Positions 22,426 to 30,555 of a stretch of DNA of 64,000 nt are shown here, in pieces. The notes below the pieces were generated by a model that was not told the origin of the DNA, ran no database searches, and saw nothing but the letters and a program-made list of their open reading frames with translations. Position 1 is the first letter of the stretch. Every line of letters begins with the position of its first letter. The position numbers and the translations under genes were made by a program. The stretch is taken from NCBI RefSeq assembly GCF_021602025.1, contig NZ_BQHW01000018.1:62001-126000 (forward strand), written 5' to 3'. The DNA is from Pseudomonas ceruminis (lineage in GTDB: Bacteria; Pseudomonadota; Gammaproteobacteria; Pseudomonadales; Pseudomonadaceae).

Positions 22426-23007
22426 ATGCTCGCAACACTTGAACTGACTGATGGAATGATGGTGATGGTCCAGACTGGTCGCCAGGGGCTGACCGGCATC
22501 CGGTGGTCGACCCCATTCGTTGATCGCCTGAACATCGAAACAGATCGTGAGGGAGTCACCTCTGGGCTTTCACTCAAGCAGACCAGCTTCGCTGAGTTCG
22601 ATCCGCGCTATCACCGCGATGGGCGAAATCAGTTTGTCGCGAAGGATCACGCGCTTCGGATCGTGAGCGGTAGCCTGGAAGAACACCAGCAACGCTTTGA
22701 AGCCACGGTCGACCAGCTCTTAGCTGATGGCACATTGAAACGTAGTGAACTCCCTGCATTTGAAGATCTGCTCACGGCGATGACCGCCCTGGCAGCCTCA
22801 GAAGAGGTCTGCTTCGACCGGTTTATCGACTTCCACAGATACCGTCGGTTCTCCGACTTCCTGTGTGATTGGCAGGCGGAGAAAGGGAAAGCTGCAGGGG
22901 AGAGAGCATTGGATCTCGCCCACCAAAAGCCGGCCCTCGAAATCGCATTCAGCACGCTTGTTGAGTTCGGGATTTTTGGTGAGATGGAACCAGCTGGTCG
23001 ACTGTGA
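22426..23007 (+). CDS. Hypothetical protein (193 aa)
   Basis: The ATG follows AAGGGGACACACTC. The first 70 residues are beta-rich; residues 80-190 are mostly helical and charged. No motif is recognised. It is followed after 20 bases by a 60-residue gene. Confidence 0.55.
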   Translation: MLATLELTDGMMVMVQTGRQGLTGIRWSTPFVDRLNIETDREGVTSGLSLKQTSFAEFDPRYHRDGRNQFVAKDHALRIVSGSLEEHQQRFEATVDQLLADGTLKRSELPAFEDLLTAMTALAASEEVCFDRFIDFHRYRRFSDFLCDWQAEKGKAAGERALDLAHQKPALEIAFSTLVEFGIFGEMEPAGRL

Positions 23008-23027
23008 TCACGAAGGGGGATCCATCA

Positions 23028-23210
23028 ATGTCGCATTACCAGGAGCAGAAGGTTGCTGAACTGAAACGCTTGGGCTGGTCTGAAGTCGGAAAACGTCATC
23101 TGCCAGGCCCCGGCCGGACACCAGCGAAGCAGGTGTATGAGCTGTCATGTCTGCAGGGAAAACTTCAGGTCTTCGTCTACCCGGCGGAACTGATCTACCA
23201 GACCGCTTAA
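23028..23210 (+). CDS. Hypothetical protein (60 aa)
   Basis: The ATG follows GAAGGGGGATCCATCA. The small basic protein has a helix (QEQKVAELKRLGW) followed by two beta strands. It is immediately followed by the terminator behind which the group II intron is inserted. No family is recognised. Confidence 0.5.
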   Translation: MSHYQEQKVAELKRLGWSEVGKRHLPGPGRTPAKQVYELSCLQGKLQVFVYPAELIYQTA

Positions 23211-23220
23211 CGCTACACCC

Positions 23221-23248
23221 ACGCCCGACCTAGTCGGGCTTTTTTTTT
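23221..23248 (+). terminator. Intrinsic terminator, insertion site of a group II intron
   Basis: GCCCGACCTAGTCGGGC hairpin with nine Ts; the intron's GTGCGCC begins three bases later. Confidence 0.85.
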
Positions 23249-23250
23249 GG

Positions 23251-25170
23251 GTGCGCCAGGCATGGCGCGTTGCGCGTAGCGCAACCCGCTTGGTTGTGGT
23301 GGCCAAAGCGGGTGACTTGGAGGTGAAAGTCCTCTACACACCCGGCAAGGGGAAGTGTTAGCCAGAGGCAAGGGTGTCGTGGGCGACCGCGAATCTGAAG
23401 GAAGCCCGAGGCAAACTGCTGGCCTGACGAACAGGAAGCGGATAGAGGCGGCACAGCGGGGTGAGGCGGCCCAAATCGTCAAAGCCCAGTACTTGCACGG
23501 GACGCTGTGACGTAAATCCGACAGGCATAAGCAGGAAGGTCACGCGAATTACCCTGGGAGATCTGCACGTTTGCCACTGTGCTACCGAGCGTCGAGAGGC
23601 GACGGGACGAGCGTGCAGAAGTCAGCCGAGGCCGTAGTAAGTGGCGGTTAACCGCGCCACCAAGGGCCGAACAGGTTATGCCGCCAGTAGGCGTCACTGT
23701 CTCGTTGGTAGCCGTAATGCAGAAATTTCCTACAACGGAATCTGTCACTCCGAATCCCGGCCAGAAGCCGAGGGTGATGCCTGACAGTGCAAAGGTGCCG
23801 GCGGCGTCAGCGACGTGGACGAACGCGGAGCCGGACACGCTGATGGAGCGGGTGCTTGCACCGGCCAACCTCAGGCGTGCGTATCAACGCGTGGTTAGCA
23901 ACAAGGGGGCTCCGGGTGCCGATGGCATGACGGTCGCTGACTTGGCGGGCTACGTGAAACAGTATTGGCCAACCCTCAAGGCCAGGTTGCTGGCCGGTGA
24001 ATACCATCCCCAAGCAGTGCGAGCGGTTGAAATTCCCAAGCCGCAGGGCGGCACACGGCAACTGGGAATCCCCACCGTCGTGGATCGCCTGATCCAGCAA
24101 GCATTACAGCAACAACTCACGCTACTCTTCGATCCGCTGTTTTCGGACTACAGCTACGGTTTTCGTCCGGGCAAAAGCGCTCACCAAGCCGTTGAACTGG
24201 CCCGCTCCCATGTGGCGGCGGGGCATCGCTGGTGCGTGGAGCTTGATCTGGAAAAGTTCTTTGATCGGGTCAACCACGACATCCTGATGGCCTGCTTGCA
24301 GCGTCGCGTCGAAGACAAGCGAGTGCTTAGGCTCATCCGCCGCTACCTTGAAGCTGGGGCCATGTCGGGCGGTATCGTCAGCCAACGGCAAGAGGGGACA
24401 CCGCAAGGCGGCCCACTCTCGCCGTTGCTGTCGAATATCCTTCTGGATGAGCTCGACCGCGAATTGGAACGGCGGGGTCATCGCTTCGTGCGCTACGCCG
24501 ATGATGCGAACATTTATGTGCGCAGTCCTCGGGCGGGCGAGCGGGTGTTGGCCAGTATCGAGCGCTTCCTGTGCCATCGTTTGAAACTGACGGTGAACCG
24601 GAAGAAGAGCCAAGTAGCAGGGGCTTGGAAGTGTGACTACTTGGGTTACGGGATGAGCAGGCACCAGCAACCAAGGCTGCGTGTGGCAACGATGAGCCTG
24701 GGGCGCTTACGCGACCGACTCAGAATATTGCTACGCAGTGTAAGGGCCCGCAAAGTGGCGACTGTCATTGAGCGAATCAACCCTGTCCTGCGAGGCTGGG
24801 CTGGCTACTTCAAGCTCAGCCAGAGCAAACGCCCACTTGAGAAATTGGATGGTTGGGTCAGGCATAAACTTCGCTGCGTCATCTGGCGTCAATGGAAACG
24901 GCCCTCAACGAGGGCGCGCAACCTGATGCGCCTGGGCCTGAGCGAAGAACGTGCCTGTAAATCGGCCTTTAATGGCCGAGGCCCGTGGTGGAACTCGGGA
25001 GCATCTCATGTGAATCAGGCGCTACCGAAGAGGCTATGGGATAGGTTCGGACTGGTCTCGATACTGGATACGATAAACCGGCTTAGCCGTATAACCTGAA
25101 CCGCCGTGTACGGAACCGTACGCACGGTGGTGTGAGAGGACGGCGGCTGTGAAGCCGCCTCCTACTCGAT
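23251..25170 (+). mobile_element. Group II intron (likely class IIC)
   Basis: The element starts GTGCGCC right after a terminator T run, the usual insertion position of class IIC introns. It contains a conserved domain I segment (GGAGGTGAAAGTCC at 23319-23332), an internally encoded reverse transcriptase, and a domain V-like hairpin (GTGTACGGAACCGTACGCAC, near 25104-25123). The 3' end is uncertain within 25164-25170. Class assignment rests on the insertion site and the ORF without an endonuclease domain. Confidence 0.75.
23717..25099 (+). CDS. ltrA: Group II intron reverse transcriptase/maturase
   Basis: The protein has the full set of group II RT blocks: GAPGADGMT (RT0-1), RQLGIPTVVDRLIQQAL, the palm motif with YADD (in FVRYADDANIYV), and the GTPQGGPLSPLL box. 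A GIIM maturase domain follows (LRGWAGYFKLS...). It splices the intron RNA and drives retrohoming. No HNH endonuclease domain follows, as in class C/chloroplast-like-2 lineages. The start is uncertain; ATG 23717 was chosen, and the frame is open from 23579. Confidence 0.85.
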   Translation: MQKFPTTESVTPNPGQKPRVMPDSAKVPAASATWTNAEPDTLMERVLAPANLRRAYQRVVSNKGAPGADGMTVADLAGYVKQYWPTLKARLLAGEYHPQAVRAVEIPKPQGGTRQLGIPTVVDRLIQQALQQQLTLLFDPLFSDYSYGFRPGKSAHQAVELARSHVAAGHRWCVELDLEKFFDRVNHDILMACLQRRVEDKRVLRLIRRYLEAGAMSGGIVSQRQEGTPQGGPLSPLLSNILLDELDRELERRGHRFVRYADDANIYVRSPRAGERVLASIERFLCHRLKLTVNRKKSQVAGAWKCDYLGYGMSRHQQPRLRVATMSLGRLRDRLRILLRSVRARKVATVIERINPVLRGWAGYFKLSQSKRPLEKLDGWVRHKLRCVIWRQWKRPSTRARNLMRLGLSEERACKSAFNGRGPWWNSGASHVNQALPKRLWDRFGLVSILDTINRLSRIT

Positions 25171-25200
25171 CCCGCGGCCGAGCTGCTTGCGTGGTGATCG

Positions 25201-25228
25201 ATGTGCGCCATCTCCACGCACTAGGCCA
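25201..25228 (+). promoter_or_regulatory. Upstream element 2 downstream of the intron
   Basis: GATGTGCGCCATCTCCACG followed by ACTAGGCCAAAAATC, 22 bases before the ATG at 25250. Confidence 0.45.
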
Positions 25229-25249
25229 AAAATCAAAGGAGCAATTCCA

Positions 25250-25468
25250 ATGACCACCGCAACAACACAGCAGTCAACCCGACCGAAAGCACATGCCCTG
25301 TTCAAGTTGAATTTCTGTCTACGAATGGCAAAGGAAAACTCGCTCTCCGCTCGTACAGAACCGCACCGCTATAGGCCCGAATACCGCCGTATGAGGAGGG
25401 AGTCGATGCAGGATGCCCGTTACTGGCGTGCCCTATGTAGCCGCTTAGATACCTGTTCAGAAGCTTGA
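25250..25468 (+). CDS. Hypothetical protein (72 aa), very basic
   Basis: The ATG follows AAAGGAGCAATTCCA. The product is Arg-rich in its second half (RPEYRRMRRE), typical of nucleic-acid-binding small proteins. No family is recognised. Confidence 0.5.
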   Translation: MTTATTQQSTRPKAHALFKLNFCLRMAKENSLSARTEPHRYRPEYRRMRRESMQDARYWRALCSRLDTCSEA

Positions 25469-25500
25469 TCGCAATCACAGGCAATGCCCAGGGGGCCACC

Positions 25501-25803
25501 ATGCTGCAAACCCTTACTGCTGCCCACGGGGCTTCGGTGATCCCAACAGGATTCCACCTAGCACGTGTCGTAGGTGTGAAACCGAAGTTCAAATCTGACC
25601 CTGACATGCGTGAGGTCGTGTTCTACCAATGCTTCCTCTCCGAATGTCATGGAGCCAACGGTCTTGAGCCTTGCGAGTACCTGGCAGAGCGACGTTACCT
25701 GTTGAGTGCAGCGAAATACATGGTCAATACCGGCCTTTCCACGTGCCCAGTGATCCAAGAGCTGGTGAGGTCGGAGACCGAGGTCAAGTATCTGCCGGCT
25801 TAG
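25501..25803 (+). CDS. Hypothetical protein (100 aa)
   Basis: The ATG at 25501 has CAGGGGGCCACC upstream. The product has four cysteines and mixed alpha/beta character. No family is recognised. It ends before a terminator. Confidence 0.5.
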   Translation: MLQTLTAAHGASVIPTGFHLARVVGVKPKFKSDPDMREVVFYQCFLSECHGANGLEPCEYLAERRYLLSAAKYMVNTGLSTCPVIQELVRSETEVKYLPA

Positions 25804-25829
25804 GCTGGATCATCTCCAAACGCAGCACA

Positions 25830-25856
25830 GACCCGGCCCTAGTGGTCGGGTTTTTC
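25830..25856 (+). terminator. Intrinsic terminator
   Basis: ACCCGGCC/GGTCGGGT stem followed by five Ts. The 120 bases after it hold no gene, only an AT-richer stretch and a second terminator. Confidence 0.7.
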
Positions 25857-25977
25857 ATTAGTGAAAAGGTGGGGCAGGTCAGGTTGCCCACTAGATTGCA
25901 ATTCGGATATTATTTTGAGGTTCGACCGTTTCAGTACGCGCATGCCAGATGATCCTCTCAGCTCATTTGGCCTAAGA

Positions 25978-26006
25978 AAGCCGCCCATTCTCAGGCGGCT
26001 TTTTTT
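25978..26006 (+). terminator. Second intrinsic terminator without an evident gene
   Basis: AAGCCGCC/GGCGGCTT stem followed by seven Ts. It lies 120 bases after the previous terminator with no ORF above eight codons between. The stretch to 26187 carries a weak element 2-like box (CAGTGATGAAGCGAGGCCG at 26079-26097). Confidence 0.75.
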
Positions 26007-26187
26007 GTGCCTGCGATTTAGCCTTGTTCGGCCATATTTCTAGGGGTTGCGAAGCCCACACCGACGTTCTAGGGTTGCAGTGATGAAGCGAGGCCGAACC
26101 TGGCAGAGGAATGCATAGCCGCAGATCTGGCGGTGCAGAACCCCATCCACCACAAGCTTTGCAATCAACTGTTTCAGAGGACGAACG

Positions 26188-26880
26188 ATGTTTGATGCAG
26201 CCCACTATCACGTGAAAGCCACAGAGCTGTTGACCGCCTTCGGCGTCCACCAAGGTGCACTGAGCACGTGGTCGCTGAGTGATGTGGGAACGGCCAGTCA
26301 CGGCTATATCCACCACTCGCAGAAGCCCGCAGCCCTCGCAGCATATGCTGCGGTTAACCCTACCTTCGCAGCCGGGCGCTTTCCTGGATATACGTTGGTG
26401 GACCTGGTCGACAAGATCCCGAGCCTGGACTATGCGGAATATGCTGCCCTGGCGATCGTGTGCGGGGCTGAGCTGCCTTCTTTCAAGGGTTCAGATGAGC
26501 GGGCACGCATTTTCGGCGAGGCCGCCTGGGCTATCGTTGAGAAGTATCAGCTGCATGGGTGCTTTGAGCGCCACAACAAGCCGTTCCAGGCTATAGGCGA
26601 TCATTACAGTCTCCGGCCCAAGGGGTGTGATTGGGCAAGGGACTACGCTGAGATCCCGGAAAAGCTAACTGCGATGCGTAAGGCGTATAGGGCCATGACC
26701 CCGCTTCAGAGGGTGATGACTCTGAGCCTTATGCATCTGTACAACCAAGGTAAGGACAACGTGTTCCTCACCGGCGGTTGCCCAACGAAAATTCTCGCTG
26801 CCGAGGCGCTGACCATCCTGCGCGATAACTCGGCTCTCGCTGACTGGGGCCACCTCGTGTCCCACTATGCCGGCTGGTAA
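26188..26880 (+). CDS. Hypothetical protein (230 aa)
   Basis: The ATG follows CAGAGGACGAACG. The protein is helical, with aromatic and His-rich segments (SHGYIHHSQKPAAL, FERHNKPFQAIGDHYSL) and a C-terminal helical pair. No membrane segment is seen. The next gene follows after 36 bases. No family is recognised. Confidence 0.55.
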   Translation: MFDAAHYHVKATELLTAFGVHQGALSTWSLSDVGTASHGYIHHSQKPAALAAYAAVNPTFAAGRFPGYTLVDLVDKIPSLDYAEYAALAIVCGAELPSFKGSDERARIFGEAAWAIVEKYQLHGCFERHNKPFQAIGDHYSLRPKGCDWARDYAEIPEKLTAMRKAYRAMTPLQRVMTLSLMHLYNQGKDNVFLTGGCPTKILAAEALTILRDNSALADWGHLVSHYAGW

Positions 26881-26916
26881 TCATCGACCTCACGCCACCT
26901 TCCAGGATCTCTACAG

Positions 26917-27324
26917 ATGACAGAATCTCCATTCGCCACCCACCGGGCAGTGTTGGTCGACAGCGACTATGCGGCCGCGGGCTTTCTTCAGTCGTTCGCG
27001 ATGGCCATGTACGCCGGCGCTGCCTACCCCATGGATGCCAATGGCCTGCGTAACCTGGATGACCAGCACATGCAGATCTTTCAAAAGATGGCGGCTTCCT
27101 ACCGCCGCCATGGGGAAGCTGATCCCGATTTTGTAGACGTGTGCAAGGCGATCAAAGCAAAGCGCGCAGCTCACGCTCTCAGGGTCAAGGGAATACTCGA
27201 TGAGCTTTTGGATAGCGATCCGGACCAGTACGAGGGCGGTCGACATGAGCATGCTGGAACCGTGAGTGTCTACGAGCGTGAGCATCAGCTGAACATCGAA
27301 CGTCGCTGGTACGCACCTTCGTAA
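26917..27324 (+). CDS. Hypothetical protein (135 aa)
   Basis: The ATG follows CCAGGATCTCTACAG. The protein is mostly helical with a charged second half (KAIKAKRAAHALRVKGILDE). It is followed by a terminator. No family is recognised. Confidence 0.55.
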   Translation: MTESPFATHRAVLVDSDYAAAGFLQSFAMAMYAGAAYPMDANGLRNLDDQHMQIFQKMAASYRRHGEADPDFVDVCKAIKAKRAAHALRVKGILDELLDSDPDQYEGGRHEHAGTVSVYEREHQLNIERRWYAPS

Positions 27325-27367
27325 GTCGTACCCGGCCTGCCTTCCTGAGTTGCACTCCGGAAACAGA

Positions 27368-27402
27368 AAGGCCACCTCTGCTTACGCTCGGGTGGCCTTT
27401 TT
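27368..27402 (+). terminator. Intrinsic terminator
   Basis: AAGGCCACC/GGTGGCCTT stem with a T run. Confidence 0.8.
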
Positions 27403-27425
27403 ACATCTCAACACTGGACGGGCGT

Positions 27426-27524
27426 TTAGACCGCATCACAGTGGTCACGCATCAACCCCCACACGGCCGATAAAAGCCGGTAGATGGTCAGTACGTGGCT
27501 CAGAATATTCAGCATACGCTTCAT
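27426..27524 (-). CDS. Possible 32-aa hydrophobic small protein
   Basis: On the minus strand ATG 27524 is preceded by ACGGAGGTCAACGATT, one of the best ribosome sites in the region. The product starts MKRMLNILSHVL and consists of one hydrophobic helix with a basic start. Coding status is unproven. Small membrane toxins and regulatory peptides look like this, but no antisense RNA partner was identified. The 400 bases to its right (27525-27930) hold no other gene apart from element 2. Confidence 0.35.
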   Translation of the reverse strand: MKRMLNILSHVLTIYRLLSAVWGLMRDHCDAV

Positions 27525-27863
27525 AATCGTTGACCTCCGTTTCAGGAAGGCCAATCTTCCAACGCCTAACCGGCACTTCAGCGCTTTCAGAACGCACGTG
27601 GTGCATTCCAGAAGAGGCCCAGGTGGCCCAACGAATGCAGCAAACCGGCACGGTCTAAACACCGTGTCGAAGGGGGTATCTCATCCTCGGAACATCGAGA
27701 TTCTCGGGTTACCGAGCAGAGGACATAACCACCCAAGGGCCTCTTGAATTGCAGGTCCACATGCAAGCCGGCGCACCATACCTGTGCCCGGTTCAGAAAG
27801 CCTGAAAAAAATTCAAACTATCGTGAAAATGATAAAGCCGCCCCGCCTGCCGCCTTCCACACC

Positions 27864-27930
27864 CGTGTGACGCATTCCTGCGGTACCAGGTCTTCGCAAC
27901 ACCTGGCTTACCTTTCAGGAGAGTCATGCA
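27864..27930 (+). pseudogene. Upstream element 2 and start codon of a backbone gene cut by Tn3
   Basis: CCCGTGTGACGCATTCC followed by CCAGGTCTTCGCAAC is an element 2 copy. It is followed by TTTCAGGAGAGTC and ATG at 27926. The transposon terminal repeat begins at 27931, two bases after the ATG, so the gene body has been displaced or lost. Confidence 0.55.
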
Positions 27931-27968
27931 GGGGATGTAAGCCGGAACCCCAGAAATTTCCGTCACCC
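27931..27968 (+). repeat. Tn3 left terminal inverted repeat
   Basis: Starts GGGGATGTAAGCCGG and ends AAATTTCCGTCACCC; pairs with 35051-35088. Confidence 0.85.
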
Positions 27969-28097
27969 TAGTTGGGTGGGCTCAACACTCGTGTCACCAG
28001 CTACCTTCTGGAGAATCGAGCTCGGCCATCCCTCCCTGGACGGGCATCGCTCGACGATGTTCAACGGCTCCCTCACGGGGCCGTCGTTTTGTGGGGG

Positions 28098-29361
28098 CTA
28101 TTCCATCCACAAGTCGTCGAGGTTCTTGAAGTTCCAGAGCGTCGGGTCTTCGGGGCCAGTGATACTGTCCTTGCAACTCGTGGCCGCCAGGTCGATGGTC
28201 TGCATCGGGATCGGCTCTCTCGAGCGTAGCGAGAAGAACACGCGAACCTTGGGAGTCAGCAGTGATTCCATTCCCGGCTCAACGACAACGGCCAGACGCT
28301 GAGAGGACAGGCGAACCAAGGAGCCGACGGGGTAGATGCCCACGGCCTTGACGAAGGCGTGGAAGATGCGTTTGTCGAAATGGCCCTCCCACTTGGCCAT
28401 CTGCCGCATCGCCGCGGACGGGTCCCACGGCTTTTTGTAGGCTCGCTCCGACGTCACGGCATCATAGACGTCGCAGATTGCGCCCATGCGGGCCAGGAGT
28501 GAAATGGCGTCACCGGCCAAGCGATCCGGGTAGCCGGTTCCGTCGATCTTCTCGTGATGGTGCAGGGCAATGTCCACCACCCCGGGCTCGGCCCCGCCTG
28601 CGCGCAGCATCTTTGCGCCCTCCACAGGGTGGCGCTTCATGATGGCGAACTCGGCATCGGTGAGCTTGCCTGGTTTGTTAAGCACTTCCAGCGGCATCGC
28701 GGCCTTGCCTAGGTCGTGCATCAGTCCGCCGATGCCAGCCAGGCGCGTTTGCTCCTCGTCTAGATCGAGATGCCGGGCCAGCGATAGCATCAGGGCGCAG
28801 ACGGCAACCGAGTGCAGGTAGGTGTAATCGTCGTGCGTTTTGATGCGTGCGACGCTGATGAGGGCATGAGGTTGGCGCAGCACCGAGGCAGCGATTTCTC
28901 CGACCAGCGGCAACGTCGTGCTTGGGTCGACGGCCTTGCCAAGCCGGGCTTCCTGGAACATGTCCATGACTTGGGACTTGGCCGCAAGACAGAGTTTCCG
29001 TGCATAACACATTTCGCTCTCCATTGAGGTTGCGCCGTCACTTTTCTTGCTTAGTGGACTAGACGGCAGAGATTGCTCCTCCGACAATTCTCTGGGCTCT
29101 GGGCTCTGGGCTCTGGGCTCTGGGCTCTGGGCTCTCTGGGCTCTCTGGGCTCTCTGGGCTCTCTGGGCTCTCTGGGTCGACTTGGCTTTTGGCCAAGTCG
29201 ACCCAGACCTCCCCGACGCCACATTCTCGAATGGCAGAGAGATCCTGAGGCTCGGTCAGCAGGAAGCTGCCGCGCCAGAATGGGTGTCGAACCCAAGAGC
29301 CGGCGAGCTTGTGGATGTACATGCCGAGACGAAGCTCGGATACGGGAATGCGTTTTACCAA
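28098..29361 (-). CDS. DUF3391/HD-GYP cyclic-di-GMP phosphodiesterase, out of frame at a 7-bp repeat
   Basis: The gene starts at TTG 29361 behind AGAAAGGAAAATAAG and encodes a DUF3391 N-terminus (VSELRLGMYIHKLAGSWVRH). The C-terminal frame carries the complete HD-GYP site: HDLGK, HHHEKIDGTGYP and CDVYDAVTSERAY. HD-GYP enzymes hydrolyse cyclic-di-GMP and so lower biofilm-type signalling. The two halves are in different frames, separated by six 7-bp and five 9-bp repeats. Removing one 7-bp unit would fuse them. As present, the N-frame ends at about 29059. The HD-GYP half could start alone at ATG 29024. It is a transposon passenger near the left end. Confidence 0.8.
29090..29176 (-). repeat. Tandem repeat: 6 x 7 bp then 5 x 9 bp
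   Basis: On the plus strand CTCTGGG is repeated six times (29090-29131), followed by CTCTCTGGG five times (29132-29176). The 9-bp part keeps the frame. The 7-bp part changes it with every unit gained or lost. It lies in the linker of the HD-GYP gene. Confidence 0.9.
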
Positions 29362-29450
29362 CTTATTTTCCTTTCTGAGTTGGGTGGTTAGGCGTGCGCC
29401 GAGGCTGGCACCCAGCGGTAGAGCGGAGGTAAGGTCACGCCAAGATTCTT

Positions 29451-29482
29451 GGATCAGCCGGAACCGCCGAAATTTCCGTCAG
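29451..29482 (+). repeat. Internal copy of the Tn3 terminal repeat
   Basis: AGCCGGAACC.GCCGAAATTTCCGTCAG reproduces the inner part of the left terminal repeat in the same orientation, while the outer GGGG part is lost. It separates the HD-GYP gene from the rest of the transposon. Confidence 0.6.
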
Positions 29483-29859
29483 CCGATCAACATGGCTTTG
29501 TCTCGCGCTCGGTCGATGCGTTCCTGCATCGCCTGCATGACTTCTTCGTGGGTGTACGACTTGGCGTTGGGGTCGTCGGCCTCTCGGAGAGCTTCCTCGA
29601 CCTCGCGGGTCATCCGCGCATATTCTTCCGGCCACAGCGCTTGCTCCATGCGCAGCGACGCCTGCCCAAGCAGGTGCAGCAGGCCGAACAGCCGCATGTC
29701 ATTGGTGGCGACGACGTGCTCTCGAATCCGCTCCTGGATCACCTCGCAGGCCCGATGCGCCTCTGGCGTCGCCGTGCCCTCGTAGCCGGCTGGGAGTTCT
29801 GCTTCTTCAGCGATTCGCGCCCAAGCGATAGCCAGCGCCTCGATGGTGGACAGGTTCAT
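29479..29859 (-). CDS. Transposon passenger, hypothetical protein (126 aa)
   Basis: The ATG at 29859 overlaps the stop of the preceding gene (ATGA). The protein is acidic and almost wholly helical with an EARRIAEEAE-type charged pattern. It is the last gene of a five-gene operon starting with the toxin gene at 31249. No family is recognised. Confidence 0.6.
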   Translation of the reverse strand: MNLSTIEALAIAWARIAEEAELPAGYEGTATPEAHRACEVIQERIREHVVATNDMRLFGLLHLLGQASLRMEQALWPEEYARMTREVEEALREADDPNAKSYTHEEVMQAMQERIDRARDKAMLIG

Positions 29860-30182
29860 TTGCTCATCCACTTGCGCAGCAGACGCTTTTTCAGGGAGGC
29901 GCGCTCTTGCGGATTGCGTCCCTTGTGGTTGGCAATGCGATCCGCCGTGGCGGCCTGGCGCTTGATGGGCCAGTAGGAGCGGCCATCCTTACCCATCGAC
30001 CAGACGTTGCTGACCTGGTTTTCCAGTAGAGGCAGATGGGCGCATAGAGCTTCCGGCGACGCGCTGGCCAGCGCGGTGCGCTCGTGGGTTCGCCAGCGCT
30101 GATGCCAGAGTTTCTTGTCCTCGCGCTCGCTACGGCAGGTCGTGTGCCCAACGATGGGCGTTTTGCGGCGGCTGCGGCTCAT
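29856..30182 (-). CDS. Transposon passenger, basic hypothetical protein (108 aa)
   Basis: The product is highly basic at both ends (MSRSRRKTP and LKKRLLRKWMSK) with Trp-rich middle segments, suggesting nucleic-acid binding. It overlaps the following acidic protein gene by four bases, so the two products may interact. No family is recognised. Confidence 0.6.
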   Translation of the reverse strand: MSRSRRKTPIVGHTTCRSEREDKKLWHQRWRTHERTALASASPEALCAHLPLLENQVSNVWSMGKDGRSYWPIKRQAATADRIANHKGRNPQERASLKKRLLRKWMSK

Positions 30183-30205
30183 GATGTGGTTGTCTCCAAG
30201 AACAT

Positions 30206-30541
30206 TCAGGACAGGCTTTCTGGGTAGAGCGCCGTCAACCGGGACAGGGTTTCTTGCACTTGTTCCAGCGAGGTCATCAGATGATCAACCTGATCCTGAA
30301 GATCCACGGCGAGATCAAATAGCTCAGCCACTCGGCTGCGTGATCCCTCGTTGAACGCGGCCATTGCCAGTTGATGCAGCTTCAACAGGTCGGTGCGCAG
30401 TTGCGGAGGTGCGCCGTCTGCGCTGTCATTCAAATCGCCGCGCAGCACGTCCACGGCATCGACTGCACGCAGCAGTGCCGTGGTATCGAAATTCTCGGGA
30501 GTCAGTTCGTCCCATTCGTCGTCGGTGATGCGGGCTGCCAT
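30206..30541 (-). CDS. Transposon passenger, hypothetical protein (111 aa)
   Basis: The ATG at 30541 is preceded by CGGAGCTCTCCTG and lies 14 bases after the antitoxin stop; a longer in-frame start overlaps the antitoxin gene. The product is acidic and helical with a C-terminal coiled coil (LQDQVDHLMTSLEQVQETL). Its role is unknown; by position it could modulate the toxin-antitoxin pair or transposition. Confidence 0.6.
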   Translation of the reverse strand: MAARITDDEWDELTPENFDTTALLRAVDAVDVLRGDLNDSADGAPPQLRTDLLKLHQLAMAAFNEGSRSRVAELFDLAVDLQDQVDHLMTSLEQVQETLSRLTALYPESLS

Positions 30542-30555
30542 CAGGAGAGCTCCGA

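Noticed and set aside
29090-29176. CRISPR-like array
   Set aside because: The units are contiguous 7- and 9-bp tandem repeats without spacers and lie in a coding linker.
29047-29391. Plus-strand frames through the 7/9-bp repeat encoding Trp-Ala-Leu repeats
   Set aside because: The repeat keeps several frames open; the minus strand carries the DUF3391/HD-GYP domains.
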